DNA from: Bog-756 sp963699345
GTDB taxonomy: Bacteria; Actinomycetota; Acidimicrobiia; Acidimicrobiales; RAAP-2
DNA length: 64,000 nt
NCBI GenBank assembly: GCA_963699345.1
Contig: CAVOTL010000005.1
Coordinates: forward strand, 620,001-684,000
Reading direction: 5' to 3'
Made by a program: the position numbers and the translations under genes. Below the pieces are notes generated by a model. It saw only the letters and a program-made list of their open reading frames with translations, ran no database searches and was not told the origin of the DNA. This document shows, in pieces, positions 26,077-34,466 of this stretch (its first letter is position 1; every line of letters starts with the position of its first letter).

Positions 26077-26619
26077 GCGTCCTCTCCTACCGTGCGGTTG
26101 CCGTACCCGATTCGCTGCACGTCGAACCCTTGAAGACCCCGCCGCGGATCCCACGCATCCTCCGTTCAAAAGGGTATGCGACACCGCGGAGGACACACCA
26201 ATGCAACGCGTGACGATCAGGTGAACTCCGGGTCCACCACCCCCGGGGCGCGGCGCCGACGCGCCGGACAGCCGCCGGGTCGGCGCCCCCATGGGGTGCA
26301 CCGGCCGGGACGGAGGCCGCGTGGCTACGCCCTGACCAGGGAATTCTCTCGGTGTCGGCCCGTCGCGACGCCGGCGGATCCCTGTCCGCCCGCCGGGGTC
26401 GGTCCCGGCGTGGGGCCGGCCCCACCCCCGTTCACGCCAACCCGCGGCTGACCCTTGAACCGCTATTCGGCCGGGGCCATTTAGACCTACTTTATCCGTA
26501 GGCCTACTAGGTATTTGGGTCCGCGACATCAGCTCGCCGCGGCTCGACGGGAGTCGTCAGCGGCGGTCGCCAACGGGCAGCGGGGGTTGCGCCGGCCCGG
26601 GATCCCGACGGGTGCGGAC
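26077..26619. other. 543-base intergenic region between cysC and the surface-protein gene
   Basis: No convincing gene on either strand. It holds the ribosome binding site of the surface protein at its left end. Near its right end is an AT-rich patch (26480-26518) that stands out from the GC-rich surroundings. The patch contains the 10-base perfect palindrome GTAGGCCTAC (26498-26507) and a second CCTAC/GTAGG pair with a 7-base loop. It could end the cys operon or bind a regulator. Confidence 0.5.
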
Positions 26620-27249
26620 CTAGGACTCGCCCTCGACGGTGGGCACGCCGACCCCGCGCAGGGCGTGCAGCACGACCTCCACGGCCTCCCCCACCGCCAT
26701 CCCGGGGTCGATGACGAGGTCGGGGGCCTCGGGCACCTCGTAGGGGTCGTCGACACCCGTGAACGACTCGATGCCCCCGGTGGTGGCCGCCGCGTAGAGG
26801 CCTTTCGGATCCCGTCGGGCACACTCCTCCGCGGACGCGGCCAGGTACACCTCGATGAACGGCAGGCCGGCGTCGGCGTGCACCTGGCGCGCCCTGGCCC
26901 TCGACGATGCATACGGGCTGATGATGGCCACCACCGCCACCAGTCCGGCGTCGGCGAACAGGCAGGCCACCTCCCCCACCCGCCGACAGTTCTCCTCCCG
27001 GGCCTCCCGGCTGAAGCCGAGGTCCCCGTTGAGCCCGGTCCGGAGGTTGTCGCCGTCCAGCCGGTAGGCACCGCGTCCCTGCCCGACGAGGTGCTGCTCG
27101 ACGGCGGTGGCGAGGGTCGACTTGCCCGAGCCCGACAGCCCCGTGAACCACAGCGTGGCACCCTGCTGGCCGAACAGCTCCGCCCGGTCGGCCCGCGAGA
27201 CGTGCCCGGCGTGCCAGGTGATGTTCGTCGGCGCCGACGGTGTCGTCAC
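26620..27249 (-). CDS. cysC: Adenylylsulfate kinase
   Basis: A 209-residue APS kinase that phosphorylates adenylylsulfate to PAPS, the sulfate donor of sulfotransferases. The P-loop is GLSGSGKST (37-45). YRLDGDNLRTGLNGDLGFS (about 62-80) and the active-site serine in IISPYASSR (about S111) are present. A C-terminal RDPKGLYAAATTGGIESFTG matches the family. The start is GTG, four bases after the cysN stop. It is the last gene of cysD-cysN-cysC. A separate rather than CysN-fused kinase is the common bacterial form. With no PAPS reductase in the window, PAPS here is likely made for sulfation. Confidence 0.95.
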   Translation of the reverse strand: MTTPSAPTNITWHAGHVSRADRAELFGQQGATLWFTGLSGSGKSTLATAVEQHLVGQGRGAYRLDGDNLRTGLNGDLGFSREAREENCRRVGEVACLFADAGLVAVVAIISPYASSRARARQVHADAGLPFIEVYLAASAEECARRDPKGLYAAATTGGIESFTGVDDPYEVPEAPDLVIDPGMAVGEAVEVVLHALRGVGVPTVEGES

Positions 27250-27253
27250 GGGG

Positions 27254-28504
27254 TCAATCGGGACCGAGCAGCATGCCCGCACCGGCGGTCACGTTGTTGT
27301 CCTCGGTGGCGAGGATGAACGATCCCGTCTGCCGGTTCCGCCGGTAGCTGTCGTAGAACAGCGGCTGGGTGACCCGCAGGCTCAGCCGGCCGACGTCGTT
27401 CAGCCCGAGCGACGTGGCCGCCTCGTCCCGGTGGAGCGAGTTCACGTCCAGGCGGTAGTGGATGTCCCGAACCACGGCCCGCACCCAGCGGGTGGTGTGC
27501 TTGAGGGCCAGGAAATCACCCACCTGCACCGGACGGTCGGTCATCCAGCACACCATGGCGTCGAGGTCCTGTCCGACCGTCGGCCGGTTGTGCGGACGGC
27601 AGATCATGTCGCCCCGGGAGATGTCGATGTCGTCGGCGAGGCGCAGGGTGACCGACATGGGGTCGAACGCCTCCTCGACGGGCCCCGAGAACGTGTCGAT
27701 ACCGGAGACGGTGGTGGTCAGACCCGACGGCAGGGCCATCACCTCGTCACCCACGCGGAACACACCGCCGTCGACCCGTCCGGCGTAGCCGCGGTAGTCC
27801 GGATGGCTGCTCGCCTTGGGCCGCACGACCCACTGCACCGGAAAGCGGGGGTCGATCAGGTTGCGGTCCGAGGCGATGTAGACCTGCTCGAGGTGGTGGA
27901 GCAACGACGCGCCCTCGTACCAGGGCATGTTGGCCGACCGCTGCACCACGTTGTCGCCCTGGAGCGCCGAGATCGGGATGAAGGTCATGTCGGCGACGTC
28001 GAGCCGGCTCGCGAACGCCGTGAACTCCTCGCGGATGGCGTCGAAGACCCCCTGGTCGAAGTCGACCAGGTCCATCTTGTTGACGCAGACCAGGAGGTGG
28101 GGCACCCGCAGGAGCGAGGCCAGGAAGGCGTGGCGCCGGGTCTGCTCCACGATGCCGATCCGGGCGTCGACCAGCACGATGGTCAGGTCGGCGGTCGAGT
28201 TCCCCGTGACCATGTTGCGCGTGTACTGGATGTGACCCGGTGTGTCGGCGATGATGAACTTGCGCACCGGGGTGGCGAAGTACCGGTAGGCGACGTCGAT
28301 GGTGATGCCCTGCTCGCGCTCGGCGCGCAGGCCGTCGGTCAGCAGGGCCAGGTCGGTGTAGTCGTCGCCGCGCTGGGTGCTCACCCGCTCGACGGCCTCG
28401 AGCTGGTCCTCGAAGATCGCCTTCGAGTCGTACAGGAGCCGACCGATGAGGGTGCTCTTGCCGTCGTCGACGGAACCCGCCGTGGCGAATCGCAGAAGTT
28501 CCAT
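27254..28504 (-). CDS. cysN: Sulfate adenylyltransferase, GTPase subunit
   Basis: A 416-residue EF-Tu-like GTPase that drives APS formation with CysD. The G1 motif GSVDDGKST is at 10-18, the G3 motif DTPGH at 87-91 and the G4 motif NKMD at 142-145. The second and third barrel domains follow, ending NVTAGAGMLLG. The length fits a CysN without fused kinase. It starts directly after the cysD stop with no gap, as expected for a co-translated heterodimer. Confidence 0.95.
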   Translation of the reverse strand: MELLRFATAGSVDDGKSTLIGRLLYDSKAIFEDQLEAVERVSTQRGDDYTDLALLTDGLRAEREQGITIDVAYRYFATPVRKFIIADTPGHIQYTRNMVTGNSTADLTIVLVDARIGIVEQTRRHAFLASLLRVPHLLVCVNKMDLVDFDQGVFDAIREEFTAFASRLDVADMTFIPISALQGDNVVQRSANMPWYEGASLLHHLEQVYIASDRNLIDPRFPVQWVVRPKASSHPDYRGYAGRVDGGVFRVGDEVMALPSGLTTTVSGIDTFSGPVEEAFDPMSVTLRLADDIDISRGDMICRPHNRPTVGQDLDAMVCWMTDRPVQVGDFLALKHTTRWVRAVVRDIHYRLDVNSLHRDEAATSLGLNDVGRLSLRVTQPLFYDSYRRNRQTGSFILATEDNNVTAGAGMLLGPD

Positions 28505-29440
28505 CTAGAAGTAGCCCTCTCGCTTGCGATCCTCCATGGCCGCCTCGCTCACGCGGTCATCGGCCCGGGTGGCCCCGCGTTCGGTGAGCCGGGACGCCGC
28601 CACCTCGAGGATGATCTCGTCGACCGATTCGGCCGACGACTCGACGGCTCCGGTGCACGTCATGTCACCGACGGTGCGGTAGCGGACGGTGGACTCGATG
28701 ACCTCTTCGTGCTCCCGGACGCTGACGTAGGGACCGGTCGAGATCAGCATGCCGTCGCGGCGGAAGACCTCGCGCCGGTGGGCGAAGTAGATCGACGGCA
28801 GGTCGAGGCCCTCCTCCCCCACGTACTGCCACACGTCGAGCTCGGTCCAGTCCGAGAGCGGGAACACGCGGATGTGCTCCCCCGCCCGATGGCGCCCGTT
28901 GTAGAGCGACCACAGTTCGGGACGCTGGTTCTTCGGGTCCCACTGGCCGAACTCGTCGCGGAACGAGTACACCCGTTCCTTGGCCCGCGCCTTCTCCTCG
29001 TCGCGCCGGGCACCGCCGAAGACGGCGTCGAACTTGTGCTCGGCGATGGCGTCGAGGAGCGTCCGGGTCTGGAGACGGTTCCGGGAGGGGTCGGGCCCGG
29101 CCTCGTCGACCGACCGGCCGGCGTCGATCGACGCCTGCACGGACGCCACCAGCAGGTTGGCGCCGAGCTCGGACACCGTGCGGTCACGGAACTCCAGCAC
29201 CTCGGGAAAGTTGTGACCCGTGTCGATGTGCATCACCGGGAACGGGATGCGCCCCGGCCAGAACGCCTTCTGGGCGAGCCGCAACATCACCACGGAGTCC
29301 TTGCCGCCCGAGAAGAGCAGGACCGGCCGCTCGAATTCGGCGGCCACCTCCCGGATGATGTGGATCGACTCCGCCTCGATGGCTCGGAGGTTCGACAATT
29401 GGTACTGCCCGGTCAGTCCTGCCCCACTGCTGTATTCCAC
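28505..29440 (-). CDS. cysD: Sulfate adenylyltransferase, catalytic subunit
   Basis: A 311-residue PP-loop ATP sulfurylase subunit. The pyrophosphatase loop is LLFSGGKDSVV (SGGKDS about 44-49). HIDTGHNFPEVLEFRD, FGGARRDEEKARAKER, and the C-terminal TGAVESSAESVDEIILE and REGYF are standard. It forms APS from ATP and sulfate. The start is GTG with no Shine-Dalgarno sequence, and a TAATAT hexamer ends 8 bases before it, so the cysDNC mRNA is probably leaderless. Confidence 0.95.
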   Translation of the reverse strand: MEYSSGAGLTGQYQLSNLRAIEAESIHIIREVAAEFERPVLLFSGGKDSVVMLRLAQKAFWPGRIPFPVMHIDTGHNFPEVLEFRDRTVSELGANLLVASVQASIDAGRSVDEAGPDPSRNRLQTRTLLDAIAEHKFDAVFGGARRDEEKARAKERVYSFRDEFGQWDPKNQRPELWSLYNGRHRAGEHIRVFPLSDWTELDVWQYVGEEGLDLPSIYFAHRREVFRRDGMLISTGPYVSVREHEEVIESTVRYRTVGDMTCTGAVESSAESVDEIILEVAASRLTERGATRADDRVSEAAMEDRKREGYF

Positions 29441-29448
29441 GACTGACG

Positions 29449-29454
29449 ATATTA
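29449..29454 (-). promoter_or_regulatory. -10 hexamer TAATAT of the cysDNC operon, leaderless-type
   Basis: TANNNT hexamer 8 bases before the cysD GTG. A TTCTGA element 16 bases further upstream may be the -35. The mRNA would begin at about the start codon. Confidence 0.55.
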
Positions 29455-29476
29455 GCGTACGGGCGTGGATTCAGAA

Positions 29477-29487
29477 ATAGGCCCTAT
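29477..29487. promoter_or_regulatory. Palindrome ATAGGCCCTAT in the cysD / GNAT divergent region
   Basis: Inverted repeat ATAGG-C-CCTAT upstream of the cysD promoter. It overlaps a plus-strand TATACT hexamer (29485-29490) that could serve the genes at 29658 onward. It could be an operator, but no regulator gene is nearby. Confidence 0.3.
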
Positions 29488-29657
29488 ACTGGACGTTTGT
29501 CCGCAATGAGCCGCAACCGGGGACCGGCCGTGCCGTCGTGGCGGAGGGAGACCACGATGGGAACCAGCGCAGGACGCCACCCCGGTGGCCGATCGGCGAC
29601 CCCCGTCGCGCACCCCGCCCGGAGCCGGCGCCACCGCCCCGGGCCCGGCGGCCGCTC

Positions 29658-30290
29658 GTGACGGACACCCCGGGGCGCCCACCGCCCTCCGTCCGGCGGG
29701 CGGGACCGGCCGACGCCCGGGCCGCAGCCCGGCTCCATGCCGAACGCATCTCGGAGGGATTCCTCGCGTTGCTGGGACCGGGCTTCCTGGACCTCCTCTA
29801 CCGCCGGATCACCCGGACCGACGGATCGTTCCTCCTGGTGGCCGACGACGGTGACGTGGTCGGGTTCGTGGCCGGATCGGAGGACGTGAGTGGTCTGTAC
29901 CGCTCGTTCATCCTCCACGACGGCGTCCGGGCCGGGGTCGGCGCGGCCGGTCCACTGCTCCGGAACTGGCGCCGGGTCCTCGAGACGTTGCGGCACGGGT
30001 CGGACGACGGGGCCGGGCGCGGGCGCGGCACCGAGCTGCTGGCCATCGCCGTCGACGAGGGTGCCCAGGGGACCGGCGTCGGCGGTCGGCTGGTGGCCGC
30101 CTTCCTCGACGAGGTCGGGCGGGGGGGCCGGGAGGCGGCCTACGTTGTGGTGGCGGCGGACAACCTCGGCGCGATCCGGCTGTACGAGCGCGCCGGTTTC
30201 GTCCGCCAGTCGGAGTTCGAACTCCACGCCGGGGCCCGCTCCCTACTCCTGCAGTGGGACGGTCCGGGTCCGGGCCGTCCCGGGGGATGA
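29658..30290 (+). CDS. GNAT-family N-acetyltransferase
   Basis: A 210-residue GNAT protein. The acetyl-CoA loop is in LLAIAVDEGAQGTGVGGRLVAAFL (Q-G-T-G-V-G), followed by YVVVAADNLGAIRLYERAGF, the usual motif B. N-terminal PADARAAARLHAERI begins the fold, which is why the GTG at 29658 is chosen; the frame extends further upstream without domain content. It ends 4 bases before a lipid-carrier sugar-phosphate transferase, which is followed by a DegT aminotransferase. By analogy with WecD/WecE, it may acetylate an amino group on a nucleotide-activated deoxysugar. Confidence 0.8.
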   Translation: MTDTPGRPPPSVRRAGPADARAAARLHAERISEGFLALLGPGFLDLLYRRITRTDGSFLLVADDGDVVGFVAGSEDVSGLYRSFILHDGVRAGVGAAGPLLRNWRRVLETLRHGSDDGAGRGRGTELLAIAVDEGAQGTGVGGRLVAAFLDEVGRGGREAAYVVVAADNLGAIRLYERAGFVRQSEFELHAGARSLLLQWDGPGPGRPGG

Positions 30291-30294
30291 CGGC

Positions 30295-31257
30295 GTGAGC
30301 CTTCCCGGACTCGCCGCCGTGGCCTTCGCCATCGCGCTGGTGGTGACACCGGTGATGATCGTCGTGGCCCGACGGACCGGCATCCTCGACCGTCCCGGTG
30401 CCCTCAAGTCCCAGACGGCGCCGGTCCCCTACCTCGGCGGGGTCGGTGTGTTCGCGGGCACGGCCGCCGGCGCCCTCATCGGACGACCGTCGGTGTTGGT
30501 ACCGCTGGCCGCCGCACTGGCCCTCGGCGTCGCCGACGACCGCTTCGATCTCTCGCCCGGGCTGCGCCTGGTGGGCGAGGTGGTGGTCGGGGTCATGGTC
30601 GTCGTCACCGGTCCCGTGCGGTTCGACGGCGCCGTCGCCGGGGTGACGGTCGTGGCGGTGACGGTGCTCCTGATCAACGGGGTCAACCTCCTCGACGGCC
30701 TCGACATGCTGGCCGGCGGCGTGTGCGCCGTCGCCGCGGTGTCGTTCGCCCTCCTCATCGGGGGCCCCGGACGGCAGCTGGCCGTGGCGCTCGCCGCGGC
30801 CCTGGTGGCGTTCCTCGTCTTCAACCGGCCGCCCGCCCGGGTGTACCTGGGCGACGGAGGCGCCTATCTGCTCGGCGCCACCCTGGCGGTGCTGGTGGGC
30901 GCGGCGTGGGCACCCCACCGCCCCCTCGACGTGGGCGTGGCGGCGCTGGCGGTGGTGGCGCTGCCCGCCGCCGAGTTGGCCTTCGCCGTCGTGCGCCGCC
31001 TGCGGGGGCGGACCTCCCTGTTGTCGGGGGATCGCGGGCACCCCTACGATCGGCTCGTCATGCGGGGCTGGCCCCGGACGGGGGCGAGCCTGGCCTACAT
31101 CGCGGTCGAGGCGGTGATCGGGCTGGGGGCGGTGGCCGTCGCCCACCACCTCGGTCTCGCCGCCGTGATCGCCGTCGACGCCGTGGCGGCCGTCGCCCTG
31201 GTGGCGATGGCCGCCGCCACCGGAGCCCTGTCCCCCGACCACGGAGCCACCCCATGA
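30295..31257 (+). CDS. WecA/MraY-type polyprenyl-phosphate sugar-1-phosphate transferase
   Basis: A 320-residue membrane protein with about ten helices. It contains the family motifs GVADDRFDLSPG (Asp pair), NGVNLLDGLDMLAGG, and FNRPPARVYLGDGGAYLLG, which matches the N-x-x-P-A-x-x-F-x-G-D motif. The cytosolic GDRGHPYDRLVMRG segment stands where WecA/TagO have a His-rich D-x-x-H-x-H-H loop; here only one His is kept. The family moves a sugar-1-phosphate from a UDP-sugar to undecaprenyl or decaprenyl phosphate, starting glycan synthesis. GTG start four bases after the GNAT stop; its end overlaps the aminotransferase ATG (ATGA). Confidence 0.85.
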   Translation: MSLPGLAAVAFAIALVVTPVMIVVARRTGILDRPGALKSQTAPVPYLGGVGVFAGTAAGALIGRPSVLVPLAAALALGVADDRFDLSPGLRLVGEVVVGVMVVVTGPVRFDGAVAGVTVVAVTVLLINGVNLLDGLDMLAGGVCAVAAVSFALLIGGPGRQLAVALAAALVAFLVFNRPPARVYLGDGGAYLLGATLAVLVGAAWAPHRPLDVGVAALAVVALPAAELAFAVVRRLRGRTSLLSGDRGHPYDRLVMRGWPRTGASLAYIAVEAVIGLGAVAVAHHLGLAAVIAVDAVAAVALVAMAAATGALSPDHGATP

Positions 31258-32378
31258 GTCGCATCTACCTCTCCCCGCCCGACGTCGGACCCGAGGAGCG
31301 CCGGATGCTCCTCGAGGCGTTCGACTCCAACTGGATCGCCCCCCTCGGCCCGGATGTCGACGCGTTCGAGGCCGAACTGGCCGAGCGGGTCGGGATCGGG
31401 CACGCCGTCGCCCTCTCGAGCGGGACGGCCGGCCTCCACCTGTCCCTCCTCATGCTCGGAGTCGGGCCCGGCGACGAGGTCCTGGTCCCCTCCTTCACCT
31501 TCGTGGCCACGGCGAACGCGGTCTGCTACCTCGGGGCCGAGCCGGTCTTCGTCGACAGCTCGGCGTCGACGTGGAACATCGACCCCGACCTGGTGGCCGA
31601 CGAGCTGGCCGTCCGGGCGCGCCAGGGCCGGCTGCCCCGCGCGCTGGTGACGGTCGACCTCTACGGCCAGTCCGCCGACTACGACGCCCTCCTGGCCGCG
31701 GCCGCCGCCTACGACGTCCCCGTGGTCGAGGACGCGGCGGAGGCGCTCGGCGCGACCTACCGGGGTCGGGCCGCCGGATCGTTCGGGGCGGCGGCCGTCT
31801 TCTCCTTCAACGGCAACAAGATCATCACCACCAGCGGCGGCGGCATGCTGGTGACCGACTCGGCGGCCTTCGCCGACCGGGCCCGCTACCTCGCCACCCA
31901 GGCGCGTGAGCCGTTCCCCCACTACGAGCACACCACCCTCGGATTCAACTACCGGCTCAGCAACCTCCTGGCCGCCCTCGGACGGGCCCAGCTGCGCGGG
32001 CTGGACAGCCGGATCGACCGGCGCCGCCGGATCAACGAGGACTACCGGAGGCGCCTCGAGGGGGTCCCGGGCATCGAGTTCATGCCCCGGGCCGACTACG
32101 GGGAGCCGAACCACTGGCTCACCTGCGTCACCGTGGACCCCGAGCAGTTCGGCACCGACCGGGAGACGATCCGCCTCGCCCTCGAAGCCGACGACATCGA
32201 ATCGCGGCCCACCTGGAAGCCGCTCCACCTCCAACCGCTCTTCTCCGGTCGGCGGGTGATCGGCGGGCCGGTCTGCGCCGACGTGTTCCACCGGGGCCTG
32301 TGCCTGCCGAGCGGTTCGGCGCTGACCGACGACGAGCTCGCCCGCATCACCGACATCGTCCTGTCCCAGGCACGGTAG
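31254..32378 (+). CDS. DegT/DnrJ/EryC1/StrS aminotransferase
   Basis: A 374-residue PLP enzyme. SSGTAGLHLSL (about 55-65) binds the phosphate, VVEDAAEALGA (D160) is the cofactor Asp, and SFNGNKIITTSGGGM holds the Schiff-base lysine K189. The N-terminal SNWIAPLGPDVDAFE is typical of enzymes that aminate a 4-keto (or 3-keto) nucleotide sugar. Together with the adjacent GNAT and lipid-carrier transferase, this suggests an N-acetylated amino sugar is put on a polyprenyl carrier. The ATG overlaps the previous stop. Confidence 0.9.
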   Translation: MSRIYLSPPDVGPEERRMLLEAFDSNWIAPLGPDVDAFEAELAERVGIGHAVALSSGTAGLHLSLLMLGVGPGDEVLVPSFTFVATANAVCYLGAEPVFVDSSASTWNIDPDLVADELAVRARQGRLPRALVTVDLYGQSADYDALLAAAAAYDVPVVEDAAEALGATYRGRAAGSFGAAAVFSFNGNKIITTSGGGMLVTDSAAFADRARYLATQAREPFPHYEHTTLGFNYRLSNLLAALGRAQLRGLDSRIDRRRRINEDYRRRLEGVPGIEFMPRADYGEPNHWLTCVTVDPEQFGTDRETIRLALEADDIESRPTWKPLHLQPLFSGRRVIGGPVCADVFHRGLCLPSGSALTDDELARITDIVLSQAR

Positions 32379-32383
32379 CGCTC

Positions 32384-32389
32384 TACTGT
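32384..32389 (+). promoter_or_regulatory. -10 hexamer TACTGT, leaderless-type
   Basis: TANNNT hexamer 7 bases before the ATG at 32397, inside the gap after the aminotransferase. It also argues for the ATG at 32397 over the GTG at 32391. Confidence 0.5.
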
Positions 32390-32396
32390 TGTGCCC

Positions 32397-34466
32397 ATGT
32401 CGACGCCGGGGGGGCACAGCGGTTCTGCGCCGACGGCGGCCAAGGCGCTCGCCTTCTACCTTCCCCAGTTCCACCCGATCCCGGAGAACGACGCCTGGTG
32501 GGGGGCCGGGTTCACCGAATGGCTCAACGTGACCCGGGCGCGGCCCCTCTACCCCGGTCACTACCAGCCGCACGTGCCCGGCGAGCTCGGCTACTACGAC
32601 CTGCGCGTGCCCGAGGTACGGGCGGCCCAGGCGGAGCTGGCCCGCTCCCACGGGATCTCCGGGTTCGTCTACTACCACTACTGGTTCCAGGGGAAGCAGC
32701 TCCTCCAGCGTCCGTTCGACGAGGTGCTGGCCTCCGGTGAGCCCGACTTCCCGTTCGCCCTGTGTTGGGCCAACGAGGAGTGGACCCGCAACTGGGACGG
32801 CCGGAGTGGCACGGTGCTGATGCCCCAGGAGTACAGCGACGCGGACGACCTGGCCCACATCCGGTGGTTGTGCACGGCCTTCGCGGACGAGCGCTACATC
32901 CGGATCGACGGCCGACCGTTGATGCTCGTCTACCGTCCGGCCCTCCTGCCCGATCCCCGGCGCACGACGGACCGGTGGCGGACGGAGGCCCGACGCGCCG
33001 GGTTCCCCGACCTCTACCTGTGCTGGGTCGACGGGTTCGGTCGACCCGAACACGGGCCGGCGACCGTCGGCTTCGACGCCACGGTCGGCTTCATCCCCTT
33101 CGGGGGACCACCGGTGTCGGCGCCGGTCGAGCCGATGCGTGCCCACCGGATCCTCGACTACCGGGCCGCCGCCGACGCGCGCCTCGCCGAGCCGTCGCCG
33201 CCGTGGAAGCACTTCCCCTCGGTCATGGTGGGCTGGGACAGCACCGCGCGTCACCCGCGCCGGGCCACGATCTTCGAGGGGGCGACACCCGACGCCTACC
33301 GCACCTGGCTCGAGCGGACCGTGGCGTCCGTCTCCGACGTCAGGGCGGAGGAGAACTACGTCTTCCTGCTGGCCTGGAACGAGTGGGCCGAGGGCAACCA
33401 CCTCGAACCGGACCAACGCTTCGGCCGGGCCTTCCTGGAAGCCACCCGGGCCGTCCTGCTGCCCGGTGCCACCTCCCCGGCCGGTGCCACCGCGGCGGTG
33501 GCGCCCTCCGGGGAGTCCACCGGCGACACCGCCGGGGCCGACGACCGGGCCCGGTGGAACGTCGCCGGACTGCTGCGGGCCGAGGGCGCGGTGGCGGACT
33601 CCTGCGTGCAGGTCGTCGTCGCCGACGACGGACCGGCCCCGGCCCGGGACCTCGTCGCCCTCCGGGCGTGCGACGGCGACCTGGCGTCGCGTCCGGACGA
33701 CCGGTCGTCGACGGGCCACGGGGGCCCCTACGACGTCGAGGACGGCGAAGCCCTGGTCGCGGCCCTCCGCGGGCACGCCGAGGTCGGCAGCCTGCTCCTC
33801 GTGGACGTGGTGGGGCGGCTCCGACGACCCCACGTCCTGTTGTCCCACCTGTCGACGTGGTCGAGGGAGCGGGGGGTGCCCCTGTTCCTCGTCGAGCCGA
33901 ACCCGACCCACCTCGACCGGGCGTTGAGTCTCCTGGCGGGGACGTGGGACCCGGGTCGGTCCGGTGAACCGGGGGACGGTCGTCTCCACACCTTCACCGA
34001 GGCGACCCTCACCCGTCTGGTCGAACGGTGCGGCTGGGCGGCGGTCGCCCGGGACGACGTCAGTGCGGTGGAGTCGGAGCGCTTCGACGGGGAGCTCGCC
34101 GGAAACCTCCCGCCGGAGATGGTCGGCGCCCTCGCCGTGCTGGCCGAGGCGTACAACCCGCAGTGGGCGGTCGAGACGTTCGTGTGGGCGCTGGCCCCGA
34201 CCGCCGACCATCGGTGCCCGGGGTCCTTCGCGGAGGCCGTCGCCCCGGATCCGGACGAGACGCCCCGCCACTACACCGAGGAGCAGCATCGGGCCCTGGC
34301 CCGCTACCTCGCCTCGGTGGGCCTGGTGACCAGCGAGACCAACCGCCGGGCCGCCGCCCAGGGACGCCCGGGCGCTCCGGCCTGGCGGCGCACACTCGGC
34401 CGGTTGGCGGAGTCGTCACCCCGCACCGCGTCGGCCTACCGGAGACTCCGGGACGGACCCGCGTGA
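32397..34466 (+). CDS. WbsX-type GH99-like protein fused to a degenerate methyltransferase-like domain
   Basis: A 689-residue protein. Residues about 15-355 form the GH99-like WbsX domain: LAFYLPQFHPIPENDAWWG, GFTEWLNVTRARPLY, FVYYHYWFQGKQLL, CWANEEWTRNWDG and the closing LLAWNEWAEGNHLEPDQ. WbsX proteins are found in O-antigen and other surface-glycan loci, perhaps acting on mannose- or rhamnose-containing chains. The rest (about 380-690) resembles the second half of a class I methyltransferase (RRPHVLLSHLS, LFLVEPN, FTEATLTRLVERCGW), but I see no clear motif I. Activity of that part is doubtful. Its stop overlaps the sulfotransferase D start. Confidence 0.8.
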   Translation: MSTPGGHSGSAPTAAKALAFYLPQFHPIPENDAWWGAGFTEWLNVTRARPLYPGHYQPHVPGELGYYDLRVPEVRAAQAELARSHGISGFVYYHYWFQGKQLLQRPFDEVLASGEPDFPFALCWANEEWTRNWDGRSGTVLMPQEYSDADDLAHIRWLCTAFADERYIRIDGRPLMLVYRPALLPDPRRTTDRWRTEARRAGFPDLYLCWVDGFGRPEHGPATVGFDATVGFIPFGGPPVSAPVEPMRAHRILDYRAAADARLAEPSPPWKHFPSVMVGWDSTARHPRRATIFEGATPDAYRTWLERTVASVSDVRAEENYVFLLAWNEWAEGNHLEPDQRFGRAFLEATRAVLLPGATSPAGATAAVAPSGESTGDTAGADDRARWNVAGLLRAEGAVADSCVQVVVADDGPAPARDLVALRACDGDLASRPDDRSSTGHGGPYDVEDGEALVAALRGHAEVGSLLLVDVVGRLRRPHVLLSHLSTWSRERGVPLFLVEPNPTHLDRALSLLAGTWDPGRSGEPGDGRLHTFTEATLTRLVERCGWAAVARDDVSAVESERFDGELAGNLPPEMVGALAVLAEAYNPQWAVETFVWALAPTADHRCPGSFAEAVAPDPDETPRHYTEEQHRALARYLASVGLVTSETNRRAAAQGRPGAPAWRRTLGRLAESSPRTASAYRRLRDGPA

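Noticed and set aside
26176..26451. Small plus-strand gene in the intergenic region before cysC
   Set aside because: Pro/Arg/Gly-rich translation typical of GC-rich noncoding DNA, no ribosome binding site, no family.
27107..29446. 779-codon plus-strand frame covering cysDNC
   Set aside because: cysD, cysN and cysC are complete on the minus strand; the frame has no domain.
31095..34289. 1064-codon antisense frame opposite the aminotransferase and GH99-like genes
   Set aside because: Shadow of real plus-strand genes; no recognisable domain.
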